64,000 bases of DNA, taken from Bacteroidales bacterium (lineage in GTDB: Bacteria; Bacteroidota; Bacteroidia; Bacteroidales; P3). Below are positions 1 to 7,920 of the stretch, one piece after another. The stretch's first letter is position 1. Each line of letters opens with the position of its first letter. The notes under the pieces are model-generated. The model saw nothing but the letters and a program-made list of their open reading frames with translations, did no database searches and was not told the origin of the DNA. The stretch is from contig JAFWOP010000001.1 in assembly GCA_017545365.1 (NCBI GenBank), positions 66,530 to 130,529 on the forward strand. Reading direction: 5' to 3'. The position numbers and the translations under genes are program-made.

Positions 1-403
1 CCATGTCATAGAAGGAATAATGATACCAGTTGTCGCCCAGAGGTTCTACACTGATAACCTCATGCTGGTCGCTGGGACCATCTTGGTAACCGCTGCGGAA
101 ATCCCACGAGGCTAAGCCGCCACCTTCGTATTCGTAGTCGTCGGCAAGCTTTTTCAATACTTCTGCTGAACAATGCTTTTTCAAAAACTCTTCGTTTTCA
201 AACTTCTTGCTGTTGTAGAAGTCCGTAATGAAAGCAATGGTAGCGTCGACCTGTGCCGTGCTATCTGCTATAGCATCATTGCTGGAGTCTGCAAGGGTGG
301 TGCTGTCCTGCGGCTCCTGTCCTGCCTTCTGAGCGGCATTATTGCCACAAGAGGCAACCATCGTAAGAGCCATCAAAGCCAATAAATAAGTTAATTTTCT
401 CAT
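1..403 (-). CDS. Putative lipoprotein, 3' end outside window
   Basis: This is a reverse-strand reading frame open from the ATG at 403 to the window edge, giving about 134 residues. It starts MRKLTYLLALMALTMVASCG, a signal peptide ending in a lipobox with Cys19. An Asn/Ala/Gln/Asp-rich linker follows (about 20-50), then a soluble segment with FITDFYNSKKFENEEFLKKH and an acidic, aromatic stretch. Small Bacteroidales lipoproteins with a DUF3828/NTF2-like fold look like this, but I do not recognise the family with confidence. The C-terminus is missing because it lies left of the window. No clear -7 box was found between it and the next gene (404-626), so its promoter is unassigned. Confidence 0.75.
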   Translation of the reverse strand, partial: MRKLTYLLALMALTMVASCGNNAAQKAGQEPQDSTTLADSSNDAIADSTAQVDATIAFITDFYNSKKFENEEFLKKHCSAEVLKKLADDYEYEGGGLASWDFRSGYQDGPSDQHEVISVEPLGDNWYHYSFYDM

Positions 404-626
404 GATTCTTTTCAATTTAATGATACATTATTTATTCATCTTTTACGTTTCATATTTTATGAAATGCAAAAGAAACATTTTCCTTTGAATTCATCAAATA
501 ATCTGACCATTATTTTTGAAAATAAACCAGATAGAGATAGAATTCCATATTCCCAATGATTCATAAGAACGGAATTATGGGCGATTTTTGGACAGACGTA
601 CAGAAGAAAAAGGAACTGTAGTATTA

Positions 627-1580
627 TTAGTTCCTGTAGTTATTCAGGAAGGAGATGTTGTCGAGGTCGCACTCGTCGTGAGCACGAGCCCAAACAACTT
701 TGGTGGTGTCGGAGAGGGTCAAAGAGACATGGTAGACGCCAAGGAAGACGAAGTTGGAGTCTACGAGATTTTTCATGAAGCAGAGGCGCACTTGATTCTC
801 TTTGATCGCAGTTAAGAATCCTTGCTTATGCATCGCGGCAAGTTGAGCCATCGAGGCGGAATCGGTAGGCCAGTCCTCGGGATGATAGTACTCAGTGATG
901 GTTGGCATCAAGCTATCGGGATTGCCGTCGTTGTGATAATAGGGGTTATGGTATTCTGGTGACCAAACAACGATATGCTCTTCGTCTGGCACGAACTGAT
1001 AGTGGCGGCTCTCTGTGGCATCAATGCCGAATAGCGGCAGGAAGTCGTCATAAGAGGCGAAGACCTGACCTTTCTTTAAGATACGATCATTGTCAGCAGA
1101 AGTGTTAGTCGTCGGGCGGAGCAAGAAAAACAGCAAAGTAGCGACTATGGCGAGGAGAAGCCCCACTCCGGCCTTCTTCCATAATAGCCCTACCTTTGGC
1201 CCCTCTCCCTCCCGGAGGGGAGTTTTCGAGGGTGCCTCCTCGGTCGTGGTGTCTTCTTGCTGACGGGGAGTGACCCCCGTCCCTACATTTGAATTATCGG
1301 ATTCGGGAACTTTATCTGTCTCAAGGCTAGCACTGAAGGCATCAAAGTCGTCATAGCCTATGAAGCGAGCCAGTTGGTCGAGGGTGTATCGGCGAGGGGT
1401 GACGCCTTCTGAGAGATAGCCCCAGATGCGCTTCAGAGTCGTGGTGCTTATCTTGGCATGCGTTTGGTCATAGACACTATCCGACAGACAGTCGAAGTCC
1501 TTGTTCGTCTGCATTTTCCTACCTGCTTTGCATTCTACGGCTAAACGCAATTGTTCAATTGCCTGTTCAAGTCCCTCCAT
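627..1580 (-). CDS. Membrane-anchored protein with N-terminal HTH-like domain
   Basis: The ATG at 1580 (MEGLEQAIEQ) is preferred over an in-frame TTG at 1592. Residues 1-80 are helical, with an ISTTTLKRIWGYLSEG segment resembling the DNA-binding-like domain of many Bacteroidales transmembrane proteins. Residues 85-130 are a low-complexity linker, partly encoded by a GC-rich palindromic repeat (TPLREGEGPKVG). One transmembrane helix follows (VGLLLAIVATLLFFLLRP), then a C-terminal domain of about 165 residues with many Tyr, His and Asp residues. The topology suggests a cytoplasmic HTH-like part and a periplasmic domain. The function is unknown. A promoter-type repeat lies about 30 bp upstream. 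Confidence 0.7.
   Translation of the reverse strand: MEGLEQAIEQLRLAVECKAGRKMQTNKDFDCLSDSVYDQTHAKISTTTLKRIWGYLSEGVTPRRYTLDQLARFIGYDDFDAFSASLETDKVPESDNSNVGTGVTPRQQEDTTTEEAPSKTPLREGEGPKVGLLWKKAGVGLLLAIVATLLFFLLRPTTNTSADNDRILKKGQVFASYDDFLPLFGIDATESRHYQFVPDEEHIVVWSPEYHNPYYHNDGNPDSLMPTITEYYHPEDWPTDSASMAQLAAMHKQGFLTAIKENQVRLCFMKNLVDSNFVFLGVYHVSLTLSDTTKVVWARAHDECDLDNISFLNNYRN
1199..1222. repeat. GC-rich palindromic repeat inside a CDS
   Basis: The core CCTCCCGGAGGGGAG is a near-palindrome of the same kind as those at 9426, 9660 and 43575. Here it lies in frame within the linker of the membrane protein and contributes the residues LREGEG. Confidence 0.6.
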
Positions 1581-1604
1581 AAATGATAGCAAATTTGAGT
1601 ATCA

Positions 1605-1745
1605 GTATGCAAAGGTACGAATAAGCGAGCGAAATGCAAAGCAAAAATCGAAATATTTTTGCTTTCATTTCCGAGAGAAAGTATCTTCGGTGCTAGCCAA
1701 AGTACGAATAAGCGAGCGAAATGCAAAGCAAAAATCAAATTATTT
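1605..1745. repeat. Composite dispersed repeat, two copies
   Basis: The unit ACGAATAAGCGAGCGAAATG plus CAAAGC occurs twice (about 1616 and 1692). The copies are separated by a module that reads CATTTCCGAGAGAAAG and then TCTTCGG. The same two modules recur at 10991-11290. Read on the minus strand, the first copy is a consensus promoter. Confidence 0.75.
1610..1640 (-). promoter_or_regulatory. Promoter in dispersed repeat, copy A
   Basis: On the minus strand a TTTG (-33) is followed by 19 nt and then TACCTTTG (-7), matching the Bacteroidetes primary sigma consensus. It lies about 30 bp upstream of the ATG at 1580 and probably drives that gene. Copy B (about 1699-1727) has lost one base in the -7 box (TACTTTG). 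Confidence 0.6.
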
Positions 1746-1759
1746 TGCTTATATCATAT

Positions 1760-1890
1760 AAAAGAAGCGGATGCTGGCGGACTATAAAAGTCTCTACCTG
1801 CATCCGCAACGCTATTTCATAACCGATTGTTTTTTTCTATACACGAGGCATCAGCGTCTTTGTGCGCTGTGCCAGTTGTTTTTCTTTTCC
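1760..1890 (-). ncRNA. Candidate small RNA between orphan promoter and terminator
   Basis: A minus-strand -7 box lies at 1896-1903 and a hairpin with a T-rich tail at 1763-1807, about 130 nt apart. No convincing reading frame lies between them; the ATGs found give only a few codons. A short untranslated transcript is the simplest reading, but this rests on the two signals alone and I recognise no known RNA family. Confidence 0.3.
1763..1807 (-). terminator. Hairpin with T-rich tail
   Basis: GCGGATGC at 1767-1774 pairs with GCATCCGC at 1800-1807, and the loop contains a second small stem (GACT/AGTC). The minus strand continues with TTCTTTTAT. It would end a leftward transcript. Confidence 0.45.
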
Positions 1891-1895
1891 GTTTG

Positions 1896-1929
1896 CAAAG
1901 ATATAGAAAAGAATGAAAGAGTGTTCAAA
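1896..1929 (-). promoter_or_regulatory. Orphan promoter
   Basis: TATCTTTG (minus strand, 1896-1903) has a TTTG 22 nt upstream (1926-1929). No protein gene starts downstream before the hairpin at 1763. The region just to the right (1935-1965) repeats the word TTGTCCATTT three times. Confidence 0.45.
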
Positions 1930-2025
1930 AAAGCTTGTCCATTTGCTTGTCCATTTTGTCCATTTTGATTTGATGGGTGGAAAGGTCCGATGAAATCGGT
2001 GTTTTTTGAATCTTTTCTCACACCA

Positions 2026-2053
2026 GCGACGTGGCACGCCGCGTCACTACATC
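2026..2053. repeat. Single arm of the GACGCG/ACGTGTCGC repeat
   Basis: The stretch CGACGTGGCACGCCGCGTCA resembles the right arm of the inverted repeat at 14979-15074. A further single arm lies at 42504-42536. Confidence 0.5.
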
Positions 2054-2063
2054 GGCTCACAAA

Positions 2064-2103
2064 CGAAAAAAACAGCATCCAACCTGATGTGGTGGATGCT
2101 GGC
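2064..2103 (-). terminator. Rho-independent terminator of the S46 peptidase gene
   Basis: On the minus strand AGCATCCACC pairs with GGTTGGATGCT across a short loop, with one bulged base, followed by a run of seven T. It lies about 45 bp past the stop codon at 2146. Confidence 0.75.
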
Positions 2104-2145
2104 TATTATGGCTACGAAAGCCGATGATGTGGGTTTCGTAGGTGC

Positions 2146-4260
2146 TTACTTCGCGTTGATTTCCTTCAGCAGGCGGTCGGCGTGGCCCCACTTGTCCATC
2201 ATATAGAGAACGAAGCGGATGTCAACACCAATGCAGCGGGCGAGGCGAGTATCGAAGTTGATGTCGCTGGAGAGCGAGTCCCAGTTGCCGTCGAAGGCGA
2301 GTCCGATGAGCTGTCCCTTACCGTCGAACATCGGTGAGCCGCTGTTGCCGCCCGTGATGTCGTTGTTGGTGAGGAAGCAGAGCTGCATCTTACCTGTGGT
2401 CTTGTCGGTGTAGGCACCGAAATCGCGAGCCGAGAGCAATTCGTGCATGATGGGTTCAGCGAAGTATTCCACGTTCTTGTCGGCCTGCTTCATCTTCGCG
2501 ACGATGGATTCGGCAGTGGTGTAGTAGCCCGACGGCTGACCAGCGAGGTCGTAGCCACCCACCTGACCATAGGAGAGGCGCATGGTGAAATTGGCATCGC
2601 TGTAGTGAGGCAGGTCTTCCTCCATGCGCAGCTTGGCGGCGCAGAGATAGCGTTCCTGCAGGTCGATGCTGTCGTAGGTCTGGATGAGGTTGGCACGCAG
2701 TTCGCCGAGACTCTCGATGAGGTCGATGCCGAATTTCACGCCCGGATCCTTGGCGTAGCTCTTCTTGTTGATGTAGAGTTTGCGACCCTTCTTCATAATC
2801 TGCGACTTCTTGTAGAGGAAGTCCACATAAGCCGTGTAGTTGTCGTGGAACTTGTTGTGGATGGTGTTGTAGAAATCAGGCAGATAGCGTGCGTCGACAT
2901 GCTCCTTGTAGTTCTTCAGCAGGGCGGCAAATACCTCGCGGTCGAGGGCCTCGTCCCATGCGTCGCTGTTGTCCTCAAATTCTATGTACTGCTTCTTGGG
3001 CTTTGCCTCGGGACCCTTCACTTCCATACCGCGACTCAGACGCATCGCACGCGTGCAGAACTCATTGGTGTTGCCGAACGTCTCCACCCAATACATGAAG
3101 GCACGCCGGTCCTGCAAACGGTTGGCATACATGCGAGCCATATCGTCGAAGTTCAGTTTGTCCTGCAGATAACCCGTCGAATCCTGCCACTGGCGGATGC
3201 GTGCCTCGTATTCCTGCTTCTGGGTGATAATGCCGATGGAATCGATACATTTGTTCATACCGATGGAGTTCTTCCAGTAGTTAGATGACTGTGCGTACTT
3301 CGAGTCGTACTTGATGCGCACGGCCTCGTCGGCACGCATGTGGCGAATCATGATGTCCTGCTTCACGCCACGCACCTGAGCGCGGGTAGCGTTGTCGGCA
3401 TCGCGCATCTCACGAATACCATAGCTCGAGAGATAACGCTCGGTGGAGCCAGGATAGCCGATGGTCATTGCGAAATCACCATCCTTATAGCCTTGCATGC
3501 TCACCTGTGCCCAACGCTTCGGGTGGTAGGGCACGTTGTTCTTCGAGTAGGCAGCTGGACCGTTGGTCTTCGGGTCGGCATAGATGCGGAATACGGAGAA
3601 GTCGCAGGTCTGGCGCGGCCACATCCAGTTATCGGTCTCTCCGCCGAACTTACCCATCGACTTGGGCACGGCGAACACCAGACGAACGTCGGTGAAGTCC
3701 TGATAGGTCGTCGCATAGAAGCGGTTGCCCTCGTAGAAGGGTTTTACTTCCAGGCGCAGCGTGCTGTCCTGTGCCTTCACGTCCTGGGACATCGCGTTTT
3801 CCAGCGAGTCGATGAGCATTTCCTGCTCATCGACGGTCATCTGTTCGAAGCCGAGTTTCATCACTTGGTCTGTGATGTCCTTCTGCTCAATCATGAACGA
3901 AACGAACATGTCGGGATTGGGCAGCTCCTCCTCGTATGAATTGGAGATGAAGCCATTGAGCATGTAGTCGTGCTCCACGGTGGAGTGGGAGCGGATGGCT
4001 TCGAAACCGCAGTGGTGGTTGGTGAACACCAAGCCGTTGGGTGAGACGACGACGCCCGAGCAGTAACCTGAGAAGTTTACGCAGGCGGCCTTCAGCGACG
4101 TCGGACCGTAGTAGAGGTCGTTGTACGTCATCTCGAAGCCTTCTGCCTGCATCTGCTCATAGACAGCCTGCGGCAAGTTGTAAATGGTCCACATACCCTC
4201 GTCGGCATGCGCGGTGCCCAAGCCCAAGAGGGCGATGAGCGAAAGAATTGTTTTCTTCAT
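2146..4260 (-). CDS. S46 family dipeptidyl-peptidase, DPP7-like
   Basis: This is a full-length 704-residue secreted serine dipeptidyl-peptidase that removes dipeptides from the N-termini of oligopeptides in the periplasm. A signal peptide ends near residue 19 (GLGTAHA). The triad motifs are visible: TNHHCG (His83 or neighbour), FGGETDNWMWPR (Asp, about 213) and GGNSGSP (Ser, near 630). The residue 18 positions after the catalytic Ser is Gly (LAFDGNWD). As I recall, DPP11 enzymes have Arg there for Asp/Glu specificity, while DPP7 has Gly and prefers hydrophobic P1, so DPP7-type specificity is inferred. The gene ends in a clear terminator. A G-rich tract lies upstream. Such enzymes feed peptide-fermenting Bacteroidales. 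Confidence 0.93.
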   Translation of the reverse strand: MKKTILSLIALLGLGTAHADEGMWTIYNLPQAVYEQMQAEGFEMTYNDLYYGPTSLKAACVNFSGYCSGVVVSPNGLVFTNHHCGFEAIRSHSTVEHDYMLNGFISNSYEEELPNPDMFVSFMIEQKDITDQVMKLGFEQMTVDEQEMLIDSLENAMSQDVKAQDSTLRLEVKPFYEGNRFYATTYQDFTDVRLVFAVPKSMGKFGGETDNWMWPRQTCDFSVFRIYADPKTNGPAAYSKNNVPYHPKRWAQVSMQGYKDGDFAMTIGYPGSTERYLSSYGIREMRDADNATRAQVRGVKQDIMIRHMRADEAVRIKYDSKYAQSSNYWKNSIGMNKCIDSIGIITQKQEYEARIRQWQDSTGYLQDKLNFDDMARMYANRLQDRRAFMYWVETFGNTNEFCTRAMRLSRGMEVKGPEAKPKKQYIEFEDNSDAWDEALDREVFAALLKNYKEHVDARYLPDFYNTIHNKFHDNYTAYVDFLYKKSQIMKKGRKLYINKKSYAKDPGVKFGIDLIESLGELRANLIQTYDSIDLQERYLCAAKLRMEEDLPHYSDANFTMRLSYGQVGGYDLAGQPSGYYTTAESIVAKMKQADKNVEYFAEPIMHELLSARDFGAYTDKTTGKMQLCFLTNNDITGGNSGSPMFDGKGQLIGLAFDGNWDSLSSDINFDTRLARCIGVDIRFVLYMMDKWGHADRLLKEINAK

Positions 4261-4296
4261 AGTTGTTGTTATTTTTATTGAGATTTAAATATTCTA

Positions 4297-4343
4297 GGGG
4301 TTGTTAGGGGAATTAGGGAAATTAGGGGGATTAGGGGGTAGGG
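4297..4343 (+). other. G-quadruplex-like, TTAGGG-like tract
   Basis: Six G runs (4, 4, 3, 5, 5 and 3 G) are separated by 2-6 nt spacers, mostly of the form (A)ATTA, so the strand reads like TTAGGG repeats. It sits in the 89-bp gap upstream of the S46 peptidase ATG and after the stop of the lamin-tail gene. The G strand is the template strand for both genes. Confidence 0.6.
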
Positions 4344-4349
4344 TGACGG

Positions 4350-7300
4350 TTACCGCTTGTGTATGAATTTGCAAGTTGTGATGTGGCCGTTACCATCGGA
4401 GAGGCGGGCAATGTAGCAGCCGACGGCCAGTCCGTCGAGCGACAGTTCGGCATAGCCACTGCTCAAGTCGATGGGCTGCACGTCGACCGATTGGCCTGCT
4501 GTGTTGTAGATGCTGATGGATGCTGCAGAAACAGGCGTGCTGCTACGAACCACCAAGCGACCGGCGACATAGCGGAGGAGGATGTCGGCCGTGTTGTCGG
4601 CCGTCAAATCGCTGATTCCATCGATATCTGGCTGGCTGACGTTGATGGTATAGCTGCCGATGATGTTCGGTTTGTCGATAGTCGGCACGTTCATGGTGAA
4701 GACGTCGCTGCTGCCGTCGGGATAGCGGCCAACGGTCTCGTCGCTGTTCATCGCCGTGTAGGAAATGCGGTCGCTCCAGCTCTCATCGGCAGCCGTCAGC
4801 AGTACGTCGCCCCCTTCGGCAGCCAACTTGAAGGTGGCATGTAGCTGAGAAAGAGGATCGAGGTTGTCGCACCACACAATCAAGAATCCGTGAGCCGGAA
4901 TGATGGTAGAAACACCGTCGGTCTTCTCAATCTGATACTTGTTGGGTTTCTTCACGTTGTCGCTGAGATACATGCCTTCAACGTTGATATCCTCGTCGGT
5001 GGTGTTGTAGAGTTCAATCCAGTCGTTGCGCTTGAAGAAGTCGTTGACGAAGATGCCGTTGGCAGCGCTTACCTCGTTGATTCGTACGGGAGTGATGCCA
5101 TTCTTGCTGAGTTCCTCTTCGGTGAGCGGGGTGAAGGTGGCAACGAGCATATTACTGCCTTCGGGCAGGGATATCTCTGCTTCGGTGCTGAAGGTGGCGT
5201 TGTTCCGCTTCCATCCTGCAAAGCGATAGCCGGCAGGCGCTTCTGCTCGCAACAGGACAGGGGCAAACAGCTGACCTTGGAAGTCGGCGTAGGGCACATT
5301 GATTCCGTTCACATAGAGGCGGGCACCCTCGGTGTCGGCTTTCAGGCTGACAGTTTGTGCGGTGACGTTGCTGAGTTTCGCGTAGGAGAAATTCTTCAGA
5401 TGACCAGTCATCTTCGTGGAACGTCCTTTCAGCTTATTCTTAATCGTGGTGGCCGCACGATCGGGGTCGTGGCCATCGTTGATGCCTTGTTGCTTCATCA
5501 GCTGGCACATGGCTTTCACGTTGTTCAGCAACTCATCGACAATCTTTCCTGAGCGGGTCGGCTCGAACACACTTCCTGCTACAATGCAGAACGTGTCGAT
5601 GAACCGGCGGCGGAACTCATCGTGTCCCATTAGATTCAGGAAGAGATTGACGATAGCTTTGTTCCAGTTGCTCTCTCCTTTCACGGTGTTGGCGGTTTTG
5701 AATTCCAGGAAATAAGAGAACGGGTCGTCGTTATGTGTGTTGAAGTTGCGCAGGGCAAAGGCGTAGTCCAAGTCGAAGCTAACGAAGCGATAACGTCCGT
5801 CGTGCTGACTGCGATAGGCCTTCATATTGTTGTTGGGCCAGTCGTCGTTGTCGAGGAACATGGTGACGGCCATGTAGTTCATGAACTCATCGATGTCGAG
5901 CATGGTCTTCAGTTCGTCGTAGTTGCCGGCGTTATTGATGTTTCGGGCCAGGTCGAAGATGATGTTCAGGACGGAGTCGGAACCGTTCTTCATCACCATA
6001 TTCTCGAAGGCATCCAATTCATCGTCGTCATAGCCCCAGTTGGCATAGGCGAAGCTGTCGTTGTTGGGCTCACGCAAATTGAACACGCCGCGCAGCTCAC
6101 CGTTAACATATTCTATAACGGGCTGGTACGACTGCACGTCGAGGTCGATGCCCGAGCGCTGGATGATCGTCTCTAAGGCAGGATCCATAAAGCGGGCATT
6201 GTGAACCCAGATGTCGTTGCCGCCGTTGCGCAGGAGGATGGTCTTGTTACGGGTGTAGGGCTTCTGTGGGAAGAAAGAATAGTCGAAGCGGTTTTGGCCG
6301 TCGAACACTTTGCTCGCCTTCAGCTTGAACGAACGGAAGCGCTGCGAACGCGTCCAGCCGCCCGATACCTTGATATTTGCATCCTGGTTGAATAGCATCT
6401 CACCTTCGGGAGTGAGGTAGCTGAAGTTTACGGGACGGTCCCACGGTTGGTTATAGTTGCGTGGCCAGTCTTGTCCGTTGCCCGTCTTGCCATTGGTGCC
6501 GTCGCCGTCGCAGTCGAGACCAATCTTCGGGTCGGTGAAATACTTCTTGTCGCCCACGATGGATACGACGGGCAGCGTGTACTTGTTGCTGGTCTGAATA
6601 TAGCTGCGAGTGACGGGAGGGCTCGGCAGGAATCCGTCCTGATAAAGGCGGAAGGTGTAGTTAGTGGTTTTGTTGACAGTGAACTTTCCGTCGGCACTCT
6701 TCTGAGTATGATCGGCGTAGGGGTCGTCGCCCGTATAAAGCTTCCACGATATGTCGTCGAAATAGAAGTTGTTCTCCTGTCGGTCACCGTTCAGGTTGAA
6801 AGCGATGGTCTGCATGTCTTCCACCGTCTCCTGGCCTCCCCACCAGCCTCCGCCTTGCTTGCCTACCTGGTCGTCGGTGATGGTGCCTTCGTAGACAATC
6901 TCCTTCCACTCGGTAGTGACATCGTAGCCACCATCGAGGATGCTCCAATAAATATAGTTGTGGGGTGTTGTATGCGTCTGAGCGGTGATGTGGGCTTTCT
7001 TGTCGGCACGCACTTTCATGCTGAAGCGGTATTTCTCACCTGAGCGCCAGATGTGGTCGGGTGTGTAGACGAACAGCTGGGCATCGTAGTCGTTTTGCGG
7101 GTTGGCGATAGCATGTACGCGGATGCCCCTGCTGCCGTTGTAGCCCACGCCGTCGACGATGCGCTCCACGTCGCCGCTACCGTTGGCATCGCGGCTGATG
7201 AGGCAGCTGGCATCGCCGCCCTCGCAGTCACCGTTTCTGACAAATTCCTTCCAGAGGTCGGCCCCCTCGCCGTTTGCATTCGGTGTCGAAGGCAGGCTGC

Positions 7301-7910
7301 CGTCGGTGGTATACATCAGCGTTGTACCCTCTGGAATGTCGACGTTCAGTTGGAAAGAGCCCGTGAAGAGCTTGCTGTCGACGCTGACGACAGGCTTCGG
7401 CAGGCGTTGCGTGGCGAAGGTGGCGGTGGCATTGCTAGCGCCTGGAGTGGGAGTAGACGTCCATCCCCACTCGTCTTTACCGTCGGCCGTACGAGCATAG
7501 GCGGTGCGGCTCATCGCTTCCGGATAGCTTACGCTTGCGATGAGTGTTCCACTCTTGTCGCTCAAGCAGATAACGCCTCCGTCGCAATCCAGCTTGAAGG
7601 GAGCCTGATTGCTTTTGATGTCGTCGGAACCCAACCATACCACCAAGAATCCCTTGGCAGGAATCGTGCCGATATCGTTGGGCATCTGCCAACGAGTCAG
7701 GTTTGAAGGGTCGTCGCTCAGATAGTAACGGGCGAGGTTGATAGCCTGGTCAGAAGGGTTGTAGAGTTCTATCCAACTATCGAAATTGATGGCGGGACTC
7801 ATCACGGAGCCCGTATTCGATGCCATCACCTCATTGATGACAATCGTCGTAGCGGCACGCACGGTTGTCAGGGTCAGAGTGGCCAACAAACCAACGATAA
7901 GTTTCTTCAT
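4350..7910 (-). CDS. Secreted lamin-tail / CotH-like protein with T9SS tail
   Basis: This 1186-residue multidomain exported protein has a signal peptide at 1-19. Lamin-tail domain 1 (IVINEVMASNTG, WIELYNPSD) spans about 21-160. A chitobiase-C-like domain begins near 171 (MYTTDGSLPS), is interrupted by a jelly-roll module at about 217-405, and resumes (FTVNKTTNYTFRLYQDGFLP). A CotH-like kinase domain follows at about 440-790 (VFNLREPN, NNNMKAYR, FVSFDLDYAF). Lamin-tail domain 2 (VRINEVSAANG) lies at about 915-1070, then a type A T9SS sorting tail. CotH domains are atypical protein kinases; the substrate here is unknown. The start is 10 bp after the flippase stop, so the two genes are probably co-transcribed. 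Confidence 0.88.
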   Translation of the reverse strand: MKKLIVGLLATLTLTTVRAATTIVINEVMASNTGSVMSPAINFDSWIELYNPSDQAINLARYYLSDDPSNLTRWQMPNDIGTIPAKGFLVVWLGSDDIKSNQAPFKLDCDGGVICLSDKSGTLIASVSYPEAMSRTAYARTADGKDEWGWTSTPTPGASNATATFATQRLPKPVVSVDSKLFTGSFQLNVDIPEGTTLMYTTDGSLPSTPNANGEGADLWKEFVRNGDCEGGDASCLISRDANGSGDVERIVDGVGYNGSRGIRVHAIANPQNDYDAQLFVYTPDHIWRSGEKYRFSMKVRADKKAHITAQTHTTPHNYIYWSILDGGYDVTTEWKEIVYEGTITDDQVGKQGGGWWGGQETVEDMQTIAFNLNGDRQENNFYFDDISWKLYTGDDPYADHTQKSADGKFTVNKTTNYTFRLYQDGFLPSPPVTRSYIQTSNKYTLPVVSIVGDKKYFTDPKIGLDCDGDGTNGKTGNGQDWPRNYNQPWDRPVNFSYLTPEGEMLFNQDANIKVSGGWTRSQRFRSFKLKASKVFDGQNRFDYSFFPQKPYTRNKTILLRNGGNDIWVHNARFMDPALETIIQRSGIDLDVQSYQPVIEYVNGELRGVFNLREPNNDSFAYANWGYDDDELDAFENMVMKNGSDSVLNIIFDLARNINNAGNYDELKTMLDIDEFMNYMAVTMFLDNDDWPNNNMKAYRSQHDGRYRFVSFDLDYAFALRNFNTHNDDPFSYFLEFKTANTVKGESNWNKAIVNLFLNLMGHDEFRRRFIDTFCIVAGSVFEPTRSGKIVDELLNNVKAMCQLMKQQGINDGHDPDRAATTIKNKLKGRSTKMTGHLKNFSYAKLSNVTAQTVSLKADTEGARLYVNGINVPYADFQGQLFAPVLLRAEAPAGYRFAGWKRNNATFSTEAEISLPEGSNMLVATFTPLTEEELSKNGITPVRINEVSAANGIFVNDFFKRNDWIELYNTTDEDINVEGMYLSDNVKKPNKYQIEKTDGVSTIIPAHGFLIVWCDNLDPLSQLHATFKLAAEGGDVLLTAADESWSDRISYTAMNSDETVGRYPDGSSDVFTMNVPTIDKPNIIGSYTINVSQPDIDGISDLTADNTADILLRYVAGRLVVRSSTPVSAASISIYNTAGQSVDVQPIDLSSGYAELSLDGLAVGCYIARLSDGNGHITTCKFIHKR

Positions 7911-7920
7911 TCTAGTCTAG

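Noticed and set aside
1541..1738. Small ORFs across the composite repeat (repeating FALHFARLFV)
   Set aside because: The residues are a translation of the promoter-type repeat. There is no independent coding evidence.
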